Below are positions 26,976 to 35,421 of a stretch of DNA of 64,000 nucleotides, in pieces. This DNA comes from Roseinatronobacter ekhonensis. GTDB lineage: Bacteria; Pseudomonadota; Alphaproteobacteria; Rhodobacterales; Rhodobacteraceae. Position 1 is the stretch's first letter, and each line of letters begins with the position of its first letter. The notes below the pieces were generated by a model that had not been told where the DNA came from, ran no database searches, and saw only the letters and a program-made list of their open reading frames with translations. Location: positions 55,306 through 119,305 of the forward strand of contig NZ_UIHC01000009.1 in the NCBI RefSeq assembly GCF_900499075.1, given 5' to 3'. The position numbers were made by a program, and so were the translations under genes.

Positions 26976-27015
26976 TGTCAGCCTTGTTGACATTCCAAGT
27001 CCGAATCGGTAGCAA
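26976..27015 (+). promoter_or_regulatory. Possible ilvE promoter with inverted repeat
   Basis: TTGACA at 26987-26992 is a perfect -35 box, followed after 17 bases by TAGCAA (27010-27015) as a weak -10. TGTCA at 26976-26980 and TGACA at 26988-26992 form an inverted repeat overlapping the -35, a suitable site for a MarR-type dimer such as the divergent PetP-like protein. A second pair, CCTAAT and ATTAGG, flanks the bases just before the aminotransferase start. Confidence 0.4.
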
Positions 27016-27093
27016 TCCCACGAAATCGCGTAACTTTATGTCCGAAGCGGACCTAATCTGCGCAATATTCGTAAATTAGGCATGGAGGCACCG

Positions 27094-27963
27094 ATGGGCG
27101 GCGCGTATGACGACAGGGACGGGTTTATCTGGATGGACGGCAAGCTGGTGCCGTGGCGCTATGCCAATGTGCACATCCTGAGCCATGCAATGCATTATGC
27201 ATCTTCCGTGTTCGAGGGTGAGCGCTGCTATGACGGCAATATCTTTAAGGGCCACGAGCATTCGGAACGGCTGATCGAATCCGGTCGCCTGCTGGACATG
27301 CCCATTCCCTACAGCGCCGACCAGATCGACGCCGCCAAGGCAGAGGTGCTGGCCGCCAACAATCTGACCAACGCCTATGTGCGCGCGGTCGCGTGGCGCG
27401 GCGCGGGCGAAGATATGGGTGTCGCAGCGCGGCGCAACCCGGTGCGTCTGGCCGTGGCGGCTTGGGAATGGGGCGCTTATTATGGCGATGCCAAGATGCA
27501 GGGCGCGAAGTTGGATATCGCCAAATGGCGCCGCCCCTCGCCCGACACGATCCCGACCGCCGCCAAAGCCGCAGGCCTGTATATGATCTGCACCATGTCG
27601 AAGCATGCGGCAGAGGAAAAAGGCTGCTCGGACGCGCTGTTCTACGATTATCGTGGTTACGTGGCCGAGGCGACCGGGGCGAACGTGTTCTTTGTCAAGG
27701 ATGGCGAGGTGCATACCCCCATCCCTGACGCGATCCTGAACGGCATCACCCGCCAGACCGTTATCGCCATGCTGCGCGACAAGGGGCTGGTCGTGCATGA
27801 ACGCCATATCCTGCCGGAAGAATTGGACAGTTTCAGCGAATGTTGGCTGACCGGCACGGCGGCAGAAGTGACGCCCGTGGGCCAGATCGGGGAGTATCAC
27901 TTCCAAGTCGGCCAGATCACCCGCGACGTGGCGCAAAGCTACGAGGCGCTGGTCCGCGCCTGA
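27094..27963 (+). CDS. ilvE: Branched-chain amino acid aminotransferase (class IV)
   Basis: This PLP enzyme of fold type IV probably performs the last step of Leu, Ile and Val synthesis or the first of their breakdown. The 289 residues include FIWMDGKLVPWRYANVHIL and SSVFEGERCY near the N-terminus, PTAAKAAGLY with the likely PLP Lys, and YVAEATGANVFFVKDG, then GITRQTV and CWLTGTAAEVTPV. I chose the ATG at 27094 because a GGAGG site lies just before it; an ATG 12 bases earlier overlaps that site. The class also contains D-amino-acid and 4-amino-4-deoxychorismate enzymes, but the length and motifs favour IlvE. Confidence 0.9.
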   Translation: MGGAYDDRDGFIWMDGKLVPWRYANVHILSHAMHYASSVFEGERCYDGNIFKGHEHSERLIESGRLLDMPIPYSADQIDAAKAEVLAANNLTNAYVRAVAWRGAGEDMGVAARRNPVRLAVAAWEWGAYYGDAKMQGAKLDIAKWRRPSPDTIPTAAKAAGLYMICTMSKHAAEEKGCSDALFYDYRGYVAEATGANVFFVKDGEVHTPIPDAILNGITRQTVIAMLRDKGLVVHERHILPEELDSFSECWLTGTAAEVTPVGQIGEYHFQVGQITRDVAQSYEALVRA

Positions 27964-27979
27964 CCCGTGATGCGCCTGC

Positions 27980-28438
27980 TCAGATAATGCGCGGGCGCAA
28001 CTCGGATTCTGGCATGTCGGGCACATCCCAGAATGCGCGCGCATCGGGTGGCAGGGCCGCCAGCGCGCGCGCCCAGTCATCCGGCAATATCTGGCGTTGC
28101 AGGGCTATGGCGGTGGCTTCTATGGCCGTGTCCGGTGTCAGGTTGTGATGGGGGCGTAGGGCTTTGACCTCTGCCACCAACTCGGCGCGCGACGGAAATT
28201 CCGGCAGCGGGTCGGTTGGCTGCCATCCGGCCACAAAGATCGCGCGCGGCACGCAGGGCAGGACGCTGGCAAAGCCAAGCCCCTGCGCCGCCGTCAGGCG
28301 TCTGCGATAGCACTGGAACACACCGTCCACCGCCGTATAGGCCATGTTGTCGGATGACAGGTTCATGCCGTCCTTCACATCGTCCAGAAAGGCGCGCCAT
28401 TCGCGGCTGGCATGGCGATAGGTCCATGGCATGGGCAT
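27980..28438 (-). CDS. DUF2267 domain protein
   Basis: These 152 residues fit the DUF2267 family pattern: a start of MPMPWTYRHASREWRAFLDD, then SDNMAYTAVDGVFQCYRRRL, LPCVPRAIFVAGWQP and PPDARAFWDVP. The family is small and alpha-helical, and its function is not established. The start at 28438 has a GGAG 8 bases upstream. It converges on ilvE with 16 bases between them and is followed upstream by a methyltransferase gene on the same strand, 66 bases away. Confidence 0.75.
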   Translation of the reverse strand: MPMPWTYRHASREWRAFLDDVKDGMNLSSDNMAYTAVDGVFQCYRRRLTAAQGLGFASVLPCVPRAIFVAGWQPTDPLPEFPSRAELVAEVKALRPHHNLTPDTAIEATAIALQRQILPDDWARALAALPPDARAFWDVPDMPESELRPRII

Positions 28439-28504
28439 GGCAAAAGCTCCGTAACGCACACAGGAAACCTAGCCAGACCATCGCGCACTATGCAAGATCA
28501 TGCG

Positions 28505-29128
28505 TTAGGGTTTGCGCGCCACGATGAAGGCGCGCGCGTCGTTTGCCTTTGCCCCATGATGCGCGGTCGGGTCGCATTCGAACCCCGCCTGCGCCAGCGC
28601 CTGTTCCAGATCCGCCGCCGACAAGAGCCGCACAAACGGCGCTTTGCCCACCGCCTGCAACACCGACACCAACCACCGGATGAAAAACGGCATCTCTGCC
28701 AGACACGGGGTTTTCGAGATGAAGACCCCGCCCTTGGGCAGCATCGCGTGAATGCCAGACAGTGTCGCAGGTAAGTCGCGCAAAAGATGCAGGTAGTTCA
28801 GGCCCAGCACCACATCGGCGCGCTTGTCTTCTGGCGCGAGAGTTTCAACGGTGCCCACCTTGAAAGACAGGCCAGTGATGCCCTGATCGGGCAGCTTGCC
28901 GCGCGCGATCTCGATCATGCCCGGCGCGATATCGGTCCCGAGGTAGCTTTGCGCCTGCGGCGCAAGTTTCAGCGCGGTGGTCCCCGTGCCGCATCCAAGC
29001 TCCAGCACATGCGCGCCGGACAAGAACGGTTCTATCGCCGACAGGCTGCGCGCGTAGCCGTCGATATCGCTGATCTTGGCGCGTGCATAGCGCGGTGCCA
29101 TCTTGCTCCAGAATTGTGCGTCTTGCAT
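28505..29128 (-). CDS. Class I SAM-dependent methyltransferase
   Basis: This 207-residue protein has the Rossmann-type motifs of a class I methyltransferase. Motif I is HVLELGCGTGTTALKLA (about 40-56), the acidic loop is YLGTDIAPGMIEIAR, and motif IV is ADVVLGLNYLHLL. The C-terminal part has ISKTPCLAEMPFFI and ends in a basic tail. The substrate cannot be inferred. It is divergent from a LysR regulator, which commonly regulates its neighbour. Confidence 0.85.
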   Translation of the reverse strand: MQDAQFWSKMAPRYARAKISDIDGYARSLSAIEPFLSGAHVLELGCGTGTTALKLAPQAQSYLGTDIAPGMIEIARGKLPDQGITGLSFKVGTVETLAPEDKRADVVLGLNYLHLLRDLPATLSGIHAMLPKGGVFISKTPCLAEMPFFIRWLVSVLQAVGKAPFVRLLSAADLEQALAQAGFECDPTAHHGAKANDARAFIVARKP

Positions 29129-29220
29129 CGCTGGTCCTTTCCAGTGTTCGGGACAGCCTGTAGCAACATACGCAAAATAACAGAATTGGCTTTATGTCTA
29201 TCCATGATATGCACATACGC

Positions 29221-30126
29221 ATGAACTTGATGGATTGGACCTTGTTGCGGGCCTTTCACGCCACGGCCACGACCGGCTCGCTTTCGGCTGCGGCGCGGCA
29301 GTTGCGGCTGACGCAGCCCACCTTGTCGCGCCAGATCGCACTGCTGGAATCGCGGCTGGGGATCGTGCTGTTCCAACGCAGCAAAAAACGCCTTGTGCTA
29401 AGCGCCGAGGGGCAGGCGCTGTTGCCCCATGCCAGCGCGATGGCCGCCCATGCAGAGGAATTCGCACTGGCCGCCACCGGGCATGGTGCGGATACGCAGG
29501 CACCCATTACCCTGTCGGTCACGCAAGGGTATGCGGCCTACCTGATGCCCGCCATGATCGCCGCTTGGCAGGCTGAATGGCCCGATCTGCGCCTGACACT
29601 GCTGGCGCAGGATACCCTGTCCGACCTGCACCGCCGCGAGGCCGATCTTGCTCTGCGCCACGCGCCCCCGGCAGAAGCAGGGCTGGTCGGCGACCGCCTG
29701 CCCGACCGGCGCATACATTTCTACGCGAGTGCGGGTTGGGTCGCCCGGCATGGACATCCGCGTCGCCTGTCCGACATTCCGATGGACCAGATTATCGGGA
29801 TGGATGATCCCGACGCTTTCGCAGCTTACATGACAGAGCGCGGGCATGTGCTGTCCAAGGGGCATCACCGTCTGGTCACGATCAACTGCATGGCCAACTG
29901 GGAAATGGCGCGGCTGGGTCTGGGCGTGGTGCCCATGCTTGATGATATCGCGCTGCGATTCCCCGAAATGCAACCGCTGATGCCCGATACCACGCGGCTA
30001 AGCGCGCCCTTGTGGATCGTGGCGCACCGTCAGGTCTATGCCTCTGCCCGCGTGGCACGGCTGCGGGCATTGTTGCTGGCGGCGTTTTCCGACTTGGACG
30101 ACCCCAAGGCACAAGGCGCGGCATGA
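29221..30126 (+). CDS. LysR-family transcriptional regulator
   Basis: This is an about 301-residue LysR regulator. The N-terminal winged helix is WTLLRAFHATATTGSLSAAA, then LRLTQPTLSRQIALLESRLG. The co-inducer domain follows, with the typical PITLSVTQGYAAYLMPAMI opening. The start is uncertain among Met codons at 29194, 29209 and 29221; the last gives the usual distance to the helix-turn-helix. It diverges from the methyltransferase gene and overlaps the following GST-like gene by 4 bases. It may control either or both. Confidence 0.9.
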   Translation: MNLMDWTLLRAFHATATTGSLSAAARQLRLTQPTLSRQIALLESRLGIVLFQRSKKRLVLSAEGQALLPHASAMAAHAEEFALAATGHGADTQAPITLSVTQGYAAYLMPAMIAAWQAEWPDLRLTLLAQDTLSDLHRREADLALRHAPPAEAGLVGDRLPDRRIHFYASAGWVARHGHPRRLSDIPMDQIIGMDDPDAFAAYMTERGHVLSKGHHRLVTINCMANWEMARLGLGVVPMLDDIALRFPEMQPLMPDTTRLSAPLWIVAHRQVYASARVARLRALLLAAFSDLDDPKAQGAA

Positions 30127-30740
30127 CACCCATTCTCTATTCCTTTCGCCGCTGTCCCTATGCAATCCGCGCGCGGCTGGCGCTTGCGGCAAGCGGCGTG
30201 CAGGTGGAACTGCGCGAGATCAAACTGCGCGACAAACCGGATGCATTTCTGACCGTGTCGCCGTCAGCCACCGTGCCGTGCCTTGTTGCCGCGGGCGGCG
30301 TGGTCGACGAAAGCCTCGACATCATGCTTTGGGCGCTGCGCCAAAACGATCCCGATGGCTGGCTCGACATTCCAGAGACCGGCCACGCGTGGATCGCGCG
30401 CAATGACGGGCCGTTCAAACACGCGCTGGACCGGGTGAAATACGCCAGCCGCTACCCGGCCGAGGACCGCGACACCCATCTGGCGCAGGCGATCGCACAT
30501 CTGACCGCGCTGGATACCGCCCTTGGTGATTGGCTGTTCGGCCAGCCCACGCTGGCGGATTTCGCCATGCTGCCCTTCATCCGTCAATTCGCCTTCATCG
30601 ACAAAGCGTGGTTCGACCGGCAGCCTTGGCCGCACCTTCATGCGTGGCTGGAGCGGTTCCTGATATCGGACCGCTTTGCCGCTGTCATGGACAAGCACGC
30701 CCCATGGGCCGAAGGCGATGCGCCGCGCCTCTTCCCCTGA
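30123..30740 (+). CDS. Glutathione S-transferase-like protein
   Basis: This 205-residue protein has a thioredoxin-fold N-terminal domain with SFRRCPYAIRARLAL (Cys at residue 10, CPYA) and the cis-Pro region SATVPCLVAAGGVVDESLDIM. An alpha-helical C-terminal domain follows, with QPTLADFAMLPFIRQFAF. A single Cys at the active position suggests an omega-type GST or glutaredoxin-like activity. The ATG overlaps the LysR stop as ATGA, so the two are co-expressed. The substrate is unknown. Confidence 0.85.
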   Translation: MTPILYSFRRCPYAIRARLALAASGVQVELREIKLRDKPDAFLTVSPSATVPCLVAAGGVVDESLDIMLWALRQNDPDGWLDIPETGHAWIARNDGPFKHALDRVKYASRYPAEDRDTHLAQAIAHLTALDTALGDWLFGQPTLADFAMLPFIRQFAFIDKAWFDRQPWPHLHAWLERFLISDRFAAVMDKHAPWAEGDAPRLFP

Positions 30741-30786
30741 CGCGCCCTGCCCCCTATCTAGGGACAAGGCAAGGAATGTGGGGCTT

Positions 30787-32208
30787 ATGGGTATCGGTCG
30801 GTTTGCAGGGGACGTTTTGCGCGGGGTCGAGGAGACGACCACGCAGATCGGGCACGCGGTCACAGGCGGCATGTTTCAGGATTCGCTCCGCCTTGGCGTG
30901 ACGGGCCTGTCGCAGGCGGGCAAGACCGTGTTCATCACCTCGCTGGTTGCGAACCTTCTGGACCGCGGGCGTATGGGAGGCTTGCAGGCCGTCAGCGACG
31001 GCCGGATCGAGGCCGCGTATCTGCAACCCCAGCCCGATGATACCCTGCCGCGCTTCGAGTATGAGCGCCATCTCGCCGCGCTGACAGGCCCGAACCCGCA
31101 TTGGCCCGACAGCACGCGGCATGTGTCGCAGTTGCGGCTGTCGTTCCGGGTGCGCTCGGGCGGGGTTCTGGGCGGCTTGCGCGGGGCGCGGGTGCAACAT
31201 CTGGACATCATCGACTATCCGGGCGAGTGGCTCCTGGACCTGACGCTGCTGGACAAAAGCTTTGCCGAGTGGAGCCGCGATCTGCTGGCCGCCATGGAAC
31301 GGCGCGACTATGCCGCCGGGTATCTGGCCCGGTTGGCCGACACAGACCCCGACGCACCGCATGACGAAGCCCGCGCCCAAGATCTGGCCGCCAGTTTCAC
31401 CGACTACCTTGGTGCCGCGCGCAACGCGGGGTTGCCAGATATCTCTCCGGGGCGGTTTTTGCTGCCGGGCGATCTGGCGGGCAGTCCCGTCCTGACGTTT
31501 GCCCCGATGACGGGCAGCATGGCGCGTGGCAGCTTGGGCCGCGAAATGGCACGCCGCTATGACGCCTACAAGGCGCAGGTCGTGCGCCCGTTTTTCCGCG
31601 ATCATTTTGCCCGTATCGACCGGCAGATCGTTCTGGCAGATGTGCTGGGCGCGGTCCATGCCGGACCGGATGCCGTGGCCGAGCTGGGCCGCACCATGAC
31701 CGAACTTCTGTCGGCCTTTCGCCCCGGTCGCAACGCGTGGCTGACACGGCTTGTGGGCGGCAAACGGGTCGAACGGCTTCTATTCGCCGCGACCAAGGCC
31801 GACCACCTGCACCACAGCCAGCACGCAAAGCTGACGGGGCTGATGGCTGCGCTTCTGCGTCAGGCCCGTGACCGCGCCGATTTTGCAGGGGCCCGGACAG
31901 AGGCCATGGCCATCGCAGCCGTCCGCGCAACGGTGGAAGAGCAGCGCACGCGCGGGGGCGACACGCTCGATTGTGTGCGCGGCACACAGATAGACAGCGG
32001 CAAACAGGCCGCGTTTTTCGCGGGCGACCTGCCCGAAGACCCGATGGCGCTGATCGGGCCCGCGCGCGATGGTGCGGCTAAATGGCTGGATGCCGATTTC
32101 GGCGTGATGCAATTCGCGCCCGTGGGTTTGACCCGCCGCCCCGGCGACGGGCTGGCACATATCCGGCTGGACCGCGCCGCGCAATTCCTGATCGGAGACA
32201 TCCTATGA
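30787..32208 (+). CDS. YcjX-family (DUF463) NTPase
   Basis: This 473-residue protein has the DUF463 layout. A P-loop in LRLGVTGLSQAGKTVFITSL (about 38-57) and a Walker B-like stretch (VQHLDIIDYPGEWLLDL) are followed by RYDAYKAQVVRPFFRDHFARID and the NKXD-like FAATKADHLHH. The family is related to G proteins and is associated with the cell envelope stress response in enterobacteria. The start at 30787 follows AAGGAATGTGGGGC with a GTGGGG-type site. It overlaps the next gene by 4 bases, which is the conserved ycjX-ycjF arrangement. Confidence 0.88.
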   Translation: MGIGRFAGDVLRGVEETTTQIGHAVTGGMFQDSLRLGVTGLSQAGKTVFITSLVANLLDRGRMGGLQAVSDGRIEAAYLQPQPDDTLPRFEYERHLAALTGPNPHWPDSTRHVSQLRLSFRVRSGGVLGGLRGARVQHLDIIDYPGEWLLDLTLLDKSFAEWSRDLLAAMERRDYAAGYLARLADTDPDAPHDEARAQDLAASFTDYLGAARNAGLPDISPGRFLLPGDLAGSPVLTFAPMTGSMARGSLGREMARRYDAYKAQVVRPFFRDHFARIDRQIVLADVLGAVHAGPDAVAELGRTMTELLSAFRPGRNAWLTRLVGGKRVERLLFAATKADHLHHSQHAKLTGLMAALLRQARDRADFAGARTEAMAIAAVRATVEEQRTRGGDTLDCVRGTQIDSGKQAAFFAGDLPEDPMALIGPARDGAAKWLDADFGVMQFAPVGLTRRPGDGLAHIRLDRAAQFLIGDIL

Positions 32209-33188
32209 GCCGTGGACCCACCGTGTTCGAGTTGGACGATACCGCAGCAGACACACCCGCCACAGCGCCGCAACCGCCCGAAGACGCGCCGACCGGCGCC
32301 GCGATGCAAGCCACGCTTGCCATCGGTCGCAGGCGCATGTCTTGGCTTGGCCGCATGGGCTGGGGCGCAGCGGCAGCGCTTTTGGGGATGGCCCTGTCGC
32401 TGGCGGCATGGGATTTCGTCACCGGGCTGCTGGCCCGCAACCCGACCCTTGGTTGGGTCGCAAGCGCGCTGCTTGTCTTGGTCGTGCTGGCCTGTCTTGG
32501 GGTGGCGCTGCGCGAATGGGCCGGGTTCCGGCGCTTGCGGCGTTTGGATGACCTGCGCCAACTGGCCGACAGCGCACGGGCCGATGACAACCGCGACACG
32601 GCGCTGCGGCTGGTGCACCGCCTGTCCGCGCTCTATGCCAGCCGCCCCGAAATGCGCTGGCACCGTGACCGGCTGGCGGAACTTGCGCCTGACCAGTCCG
32701 ATGCCCAAGGGTTGCTGCATCTGGCGGAAACCACGCTTCTGGTGCCGCTGGACAAAGCCGCCCGCGCCGAGGTCGAGGCAACTGCGCGGCAGGTCGCGCT
32801 ATTGACCGCCATGCTGCCCATGGCGCTGGTGGATGTCGCGGTCGCAATGGCCGCGAACCTGCGGATGATCCGCCGCATTGCCGAAATCTACGGCGGGCGC
32901 GCGGGTGCATTGGGCAGTATCCGGCTGTTGCGCGGCGTTGTGGCGCACCTGCTGGCCACGGGTGCCGTCGCGGTGGGAGAGGATATGCTGGGATCGGTCG
33001 CCTCTGGCGGTGTGGTGTCGAAAGTGTCGCGCCGCTTCGGCGAAGGCCTTGTGAATGGCGCATTGACCGCGCGGCTGGGCATTGCCGCGATGAGCGTCTG
33101 TCGCCCCCTGCCCTTCGAGGCCGCACAAAAACCCCGGACCGGGTCTATCGTGTCTACTGCTGTCAGCGGATTGTTTGATCGGGGATAA
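32205..33188 (+). CDS. YcjF/TIGR01620-family membrane protein (DUF697)
   Basis: This 327-residue protein has two hydrophobic segments close together (about 52-72 and 83-103, WGAAAALLGMALSLAAW, then LGWVASALLVLVVLACLG). The C-terminal DUF697-like region has ALVDVAVAMAANLRMIRRIAEIYGG. Enterobacterial YcjF has this organisation. It is translated in overlap with the YcjX-like NTPase, so the two probably form a complex at the inner membrane. The precise role is not known. Confidence 0.87.
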   Translation: MSRGPTVFELDDTAADTPATAPQPPEDAPTGAAMQATLAIGRRRMSWLGRMGWGAAAALLGMALSLAAWDFVTGLLARNPTLGWVASALLVLVVLACLGVALREWAGFRRLRRLDDLRQLADSARADDNRDTALRLVHRLSALYASRPEMRWHRDRLAELAPDQSDAQGLLHLAETTLLVPLDKAARAEVEATARQVALLTAMLPMALVDVAVAMAANLRMIRRIAEIYGGRAGALGSIRLLRGVVAHLLATGAVAVGEDMLGSVASGGVVSKVSRRFGEGLVNGALTARLGIAAMSVCRPLPFEAAQKPRTGSIVSTAVSGLFDRG

Positions 33189-33249
33189 CACAGGCGACAA
33201 GGCGACGGGTTGCGCCGCGTGGCCTGCGGGCAAAGACCCGATACCCGTG

Positions 33250-34242
33250 TTAGCCGCGTTCGGGCAAGACCCGTTCCAGCATCCCCCGGAGTGTGCCCTC
33301 ATCTTCCCAGTCCAGCCGGACCGGCAAGGTCATGACCTTTTGGCGGAAGCTGCGCGGCAGGCGGACGGCGTCTTTTTCGGTTGTGACCATCTGCGCCCCC
33401 AGCGCCTTGGCCTCTAGCTCCAGCCGGGCCATCAACGCGTCGCTTAGCGGCTGGTGGTCCGACAGCGCTTCGGCGCGCAGCAGCTCAGCGCCCTCGGCGC
33501 GCAATGTGGCAAAGAACTTCTCTGGCCGTCCGATACCTGCGAAGGCAAGCACGCGCTGGCCTTGCCATGACAGGCCCATCTGCAAGGGCTTTAGCTGCGC
33601 TGCCAGCACCGGGACCGGCGCGCGGTTTGAGGCGCGGAACGCCGCGACCTGATCTGAGGTGCCAATCGCAAGCACCCCATCGGCCCGCGACAATCCCGCT
33701 GCGACGGGTTCACGCAACGGACCGGCGGGCAGGACACGCCCATTGCCAAAGCCAAGGGCGGCATCGACCACAACCAAGGACAGATCTTTGCGCAAGGCAG
33801 GGTCTTGGAAGCCGTCATCCAGAATCAGCGCCTGCGCCCCGGCGGCCAAGGCCGCGCGCGCGGTCGCGACACGGTCGCGGCCCACCCAGACAGGGGCAAA
33901 TGCGGACATCAGAAGCGGCTCGTCCCCGACATCGGCGGCGCTGTGCTGGCGTTCGACCACCTGCAACGGTCCCTGCAACCGCCCACCATACCCGCGCGAC
34001 AACACATGCACTGTCACACCCATAGCTTGCAAAATTTGCAACAGCGCGATGACCGTCGGTGTCTTGCCGGTGCCACCGATATTGATATTGCCAACGCAAA
34101 TTACCGGAACATCGGGATCAAAGCCGACAGGGCGGGCCACGCGCCGCGCGGTCGCGGCCGCATAGACCGACCCCAACGGGGCCAACAGGCTGGCCAGGAC
34201 AGACCTTTCGCGAAACCAGAAGCCGGGCGGTTGCATCCGCAT
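33250..34242 (-). CDS. lpxK: Tetraacyldisaccharide 4'-kinase
   Basis: LpxK phosphorylates the lipid A disaccharide at the 4' position, at the inner membrane. The 330 residues begin with an amphipathic or hydrophobic N-terminus (PPGFWFRERSVLASLLAPLG). They then show the P-loop VICVGNINIGGTGKTPTVIA (47-66), VLSRGYGG and the Walker B-like ALILDDGFQDPAL. The C-terminal half has VLAFAGIGRPEKFF and MVTTEKDAVRLP. The ATG overlaps the upstream gene's stop as TGATG. The combination with the Kdo-transferase homologue is a lipid A gene pairing. Confidence 0.96.
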   Translation of the reverse strand: MRMQPPGFWFRERSVLASLLAPLGSVYAAATARRVARPVGFDPDVPVICVGNINIGGTGKTPTVIALLQILQAMGVTVHVLSRGYGGRLQGPLQVVERQHSAADVGDEPLLMSAFAPVWVGRDRVATARAALAAGAQALILDDGFQDPALRKDLSLVVVDAALGFGNGRVLPAGPLREPVAAGLSRADGVLAIGTSDQVAAFRASNRAPVPVLAAQLKPLQMGLSWQGQRVLAFAGIGRPEKFFATLRAEGAELLRAEALSDHQPLSDALMARLELEAKALGAQMVTTEKDAVRLPRSFRQKVMTLPVRLDWEDEGTLRGMLERVLPERG

Positions 34243-35408
34243 CACTCCCGACACGCGGCCAGAAGGGCCGTGACAAGCGTTTCCGTCGCCTCTGACCCTT
34301 CTGACACGATCTGCCAACCACGATGCGCCATCTCTGCCGCCTGCTCGGGGCGCAGGACCGCGCGCATCATGGCGCCAAGGGCCGGCGGGCGTGTCAGACG
34401 CCGGGTCGCGCGCCGCTCGGCCAACAGATCGAACGCCGCAGCAAACTGCCCTTTTTCCGGCCCGTGAACGATCGCGCAGCCAAGGCCAGCGGCCTCCATC
34501 GGGGAAAAGCTGCTGCCTTTCGAAAAGCTGCCGCCCATGTAGCAAGCCACAGCCAGACGATACCACAGACCCCGCTCACCTTCGGTATCGGCGATATAGA
34601 CCTGCGTTTCGGGCGTGATCGGATCATCGCGCGACCGCAGTGCCATGGTAAACTGATGCGCGAAACGGGCGTAAAGCTCCGGACCGCGCATCGGGTCGGC
34701 GGGGTGCAGTATCAGGGCCAGACGGTGCGATTCGCGCAGCGCTTCCTGCTGAACCGCAATAACGCGTTCCTCTTCCTCTGGCGGCACACCGGCGGCCAGC
34801 CACACGGTCCGGTGGCGCAACGACTCTGCCAGAGTCTCGCGCTCTGTCTCATTGCATTTCAGCGCCAAGGGCACTTGCGACAGGGTGCCGATCACCGACA
34901 GCCGCTCATCCGCAAATCCGGCCTCGCGCCACAGCGCACGGGCCCGCTCGGTCGCCAGAAAGACATGCGACACACGGCTGAACGCACGCCGCTTGTAGCC
35001 GGGGGTCATGGACCAGAACCCCTCTGCGCGCGGCACAGCCATCTCTGCCAGCAGAACCCGTGTCCCCTGTTTCGCAAGCGGCGCCACCACCCCGGCAGGC
35101 AAGCTGCGCGCGGCGATCAGCGCGGCACCAATGCGGGTTTTCGCCGCCAGTTTGCGCCCCAGCGCAGCGCCGTCATCAGCACATGGCAGACACAAACGGC
35201 GTGGGATTTCGGCGGGTGGGGGGCACGCCTGCGGGTAGATGAGCAAGACCCCGACTTCCTCATCCGCCTGCAAGACCGCCTCTGACAAAGCGGTCAGTTT
35301 TTCCAACCGCGAAGGGCTGTCGCAATGCAGCCAGACAAGCGGGCTGCCAAGCCCCGCGACCAGCGACATCCCGTCTTCACTCACCCTGTGATCTAGCCTG
35401 CCGGTCAA
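34242..35408 (-). CDS. Divergent Kdo-transferase (GT30) homologue
   Basis: By position (before lpxK) and length (388 residues), this looks like 3-deoxy-manno-octulosonate transferase, which adds Kdo to lipid A. Key family motifs are changed. The catalytic Glu of the WIHxxSVGE motif is replaced: the aligned segment reads WLHCDSPSR, with R34 in the Glu position. The usual STHEGEE reads GVPPEEEE, the RHPER motif reads ADPMR, and GGHNPLE reads GSSFSPME. The N-terminal membrane anchor is also absent. It may have lost Kdo transfer or changed its donor. A canonical waaA would then be elsewhere. Confidence 0.75.
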   Translation of the reverse strand: MTGRLDHRVSEDGMSLVAGLGSPLVWLHCDSPSRLEKLTALSEAVLQADEEVGVLLIYPQACPPPAEIPRRLCLPCADDGAALGRKLAAKTRIGAALIAARSLPAGVVAPLAKQGTRVLLAEMAVPRAEGFWSMTPGYKRRAFSRVSHVFLATERARALWREAGFADERLSVIGTLSQVPLALKCNETERETLAESLRHRTVWLAAGVPPEEEERVIAVQQEALRESHRLALILHPADPMRGPELYARFAHQFTMALRSRDDPITPETQVYIADTEGERGLWYRLAVACYMGGSFSKGSSFSPMEAAGLGCAIVHGPEKGQFAAAFDLLAERRATRRLTRPPALGAMMRAVLRPEQAAEMAHRGWQIVSEGSEATETLVTALLAACRE

Positions 35409-35421
35409 ACGCGCCGCGCCT

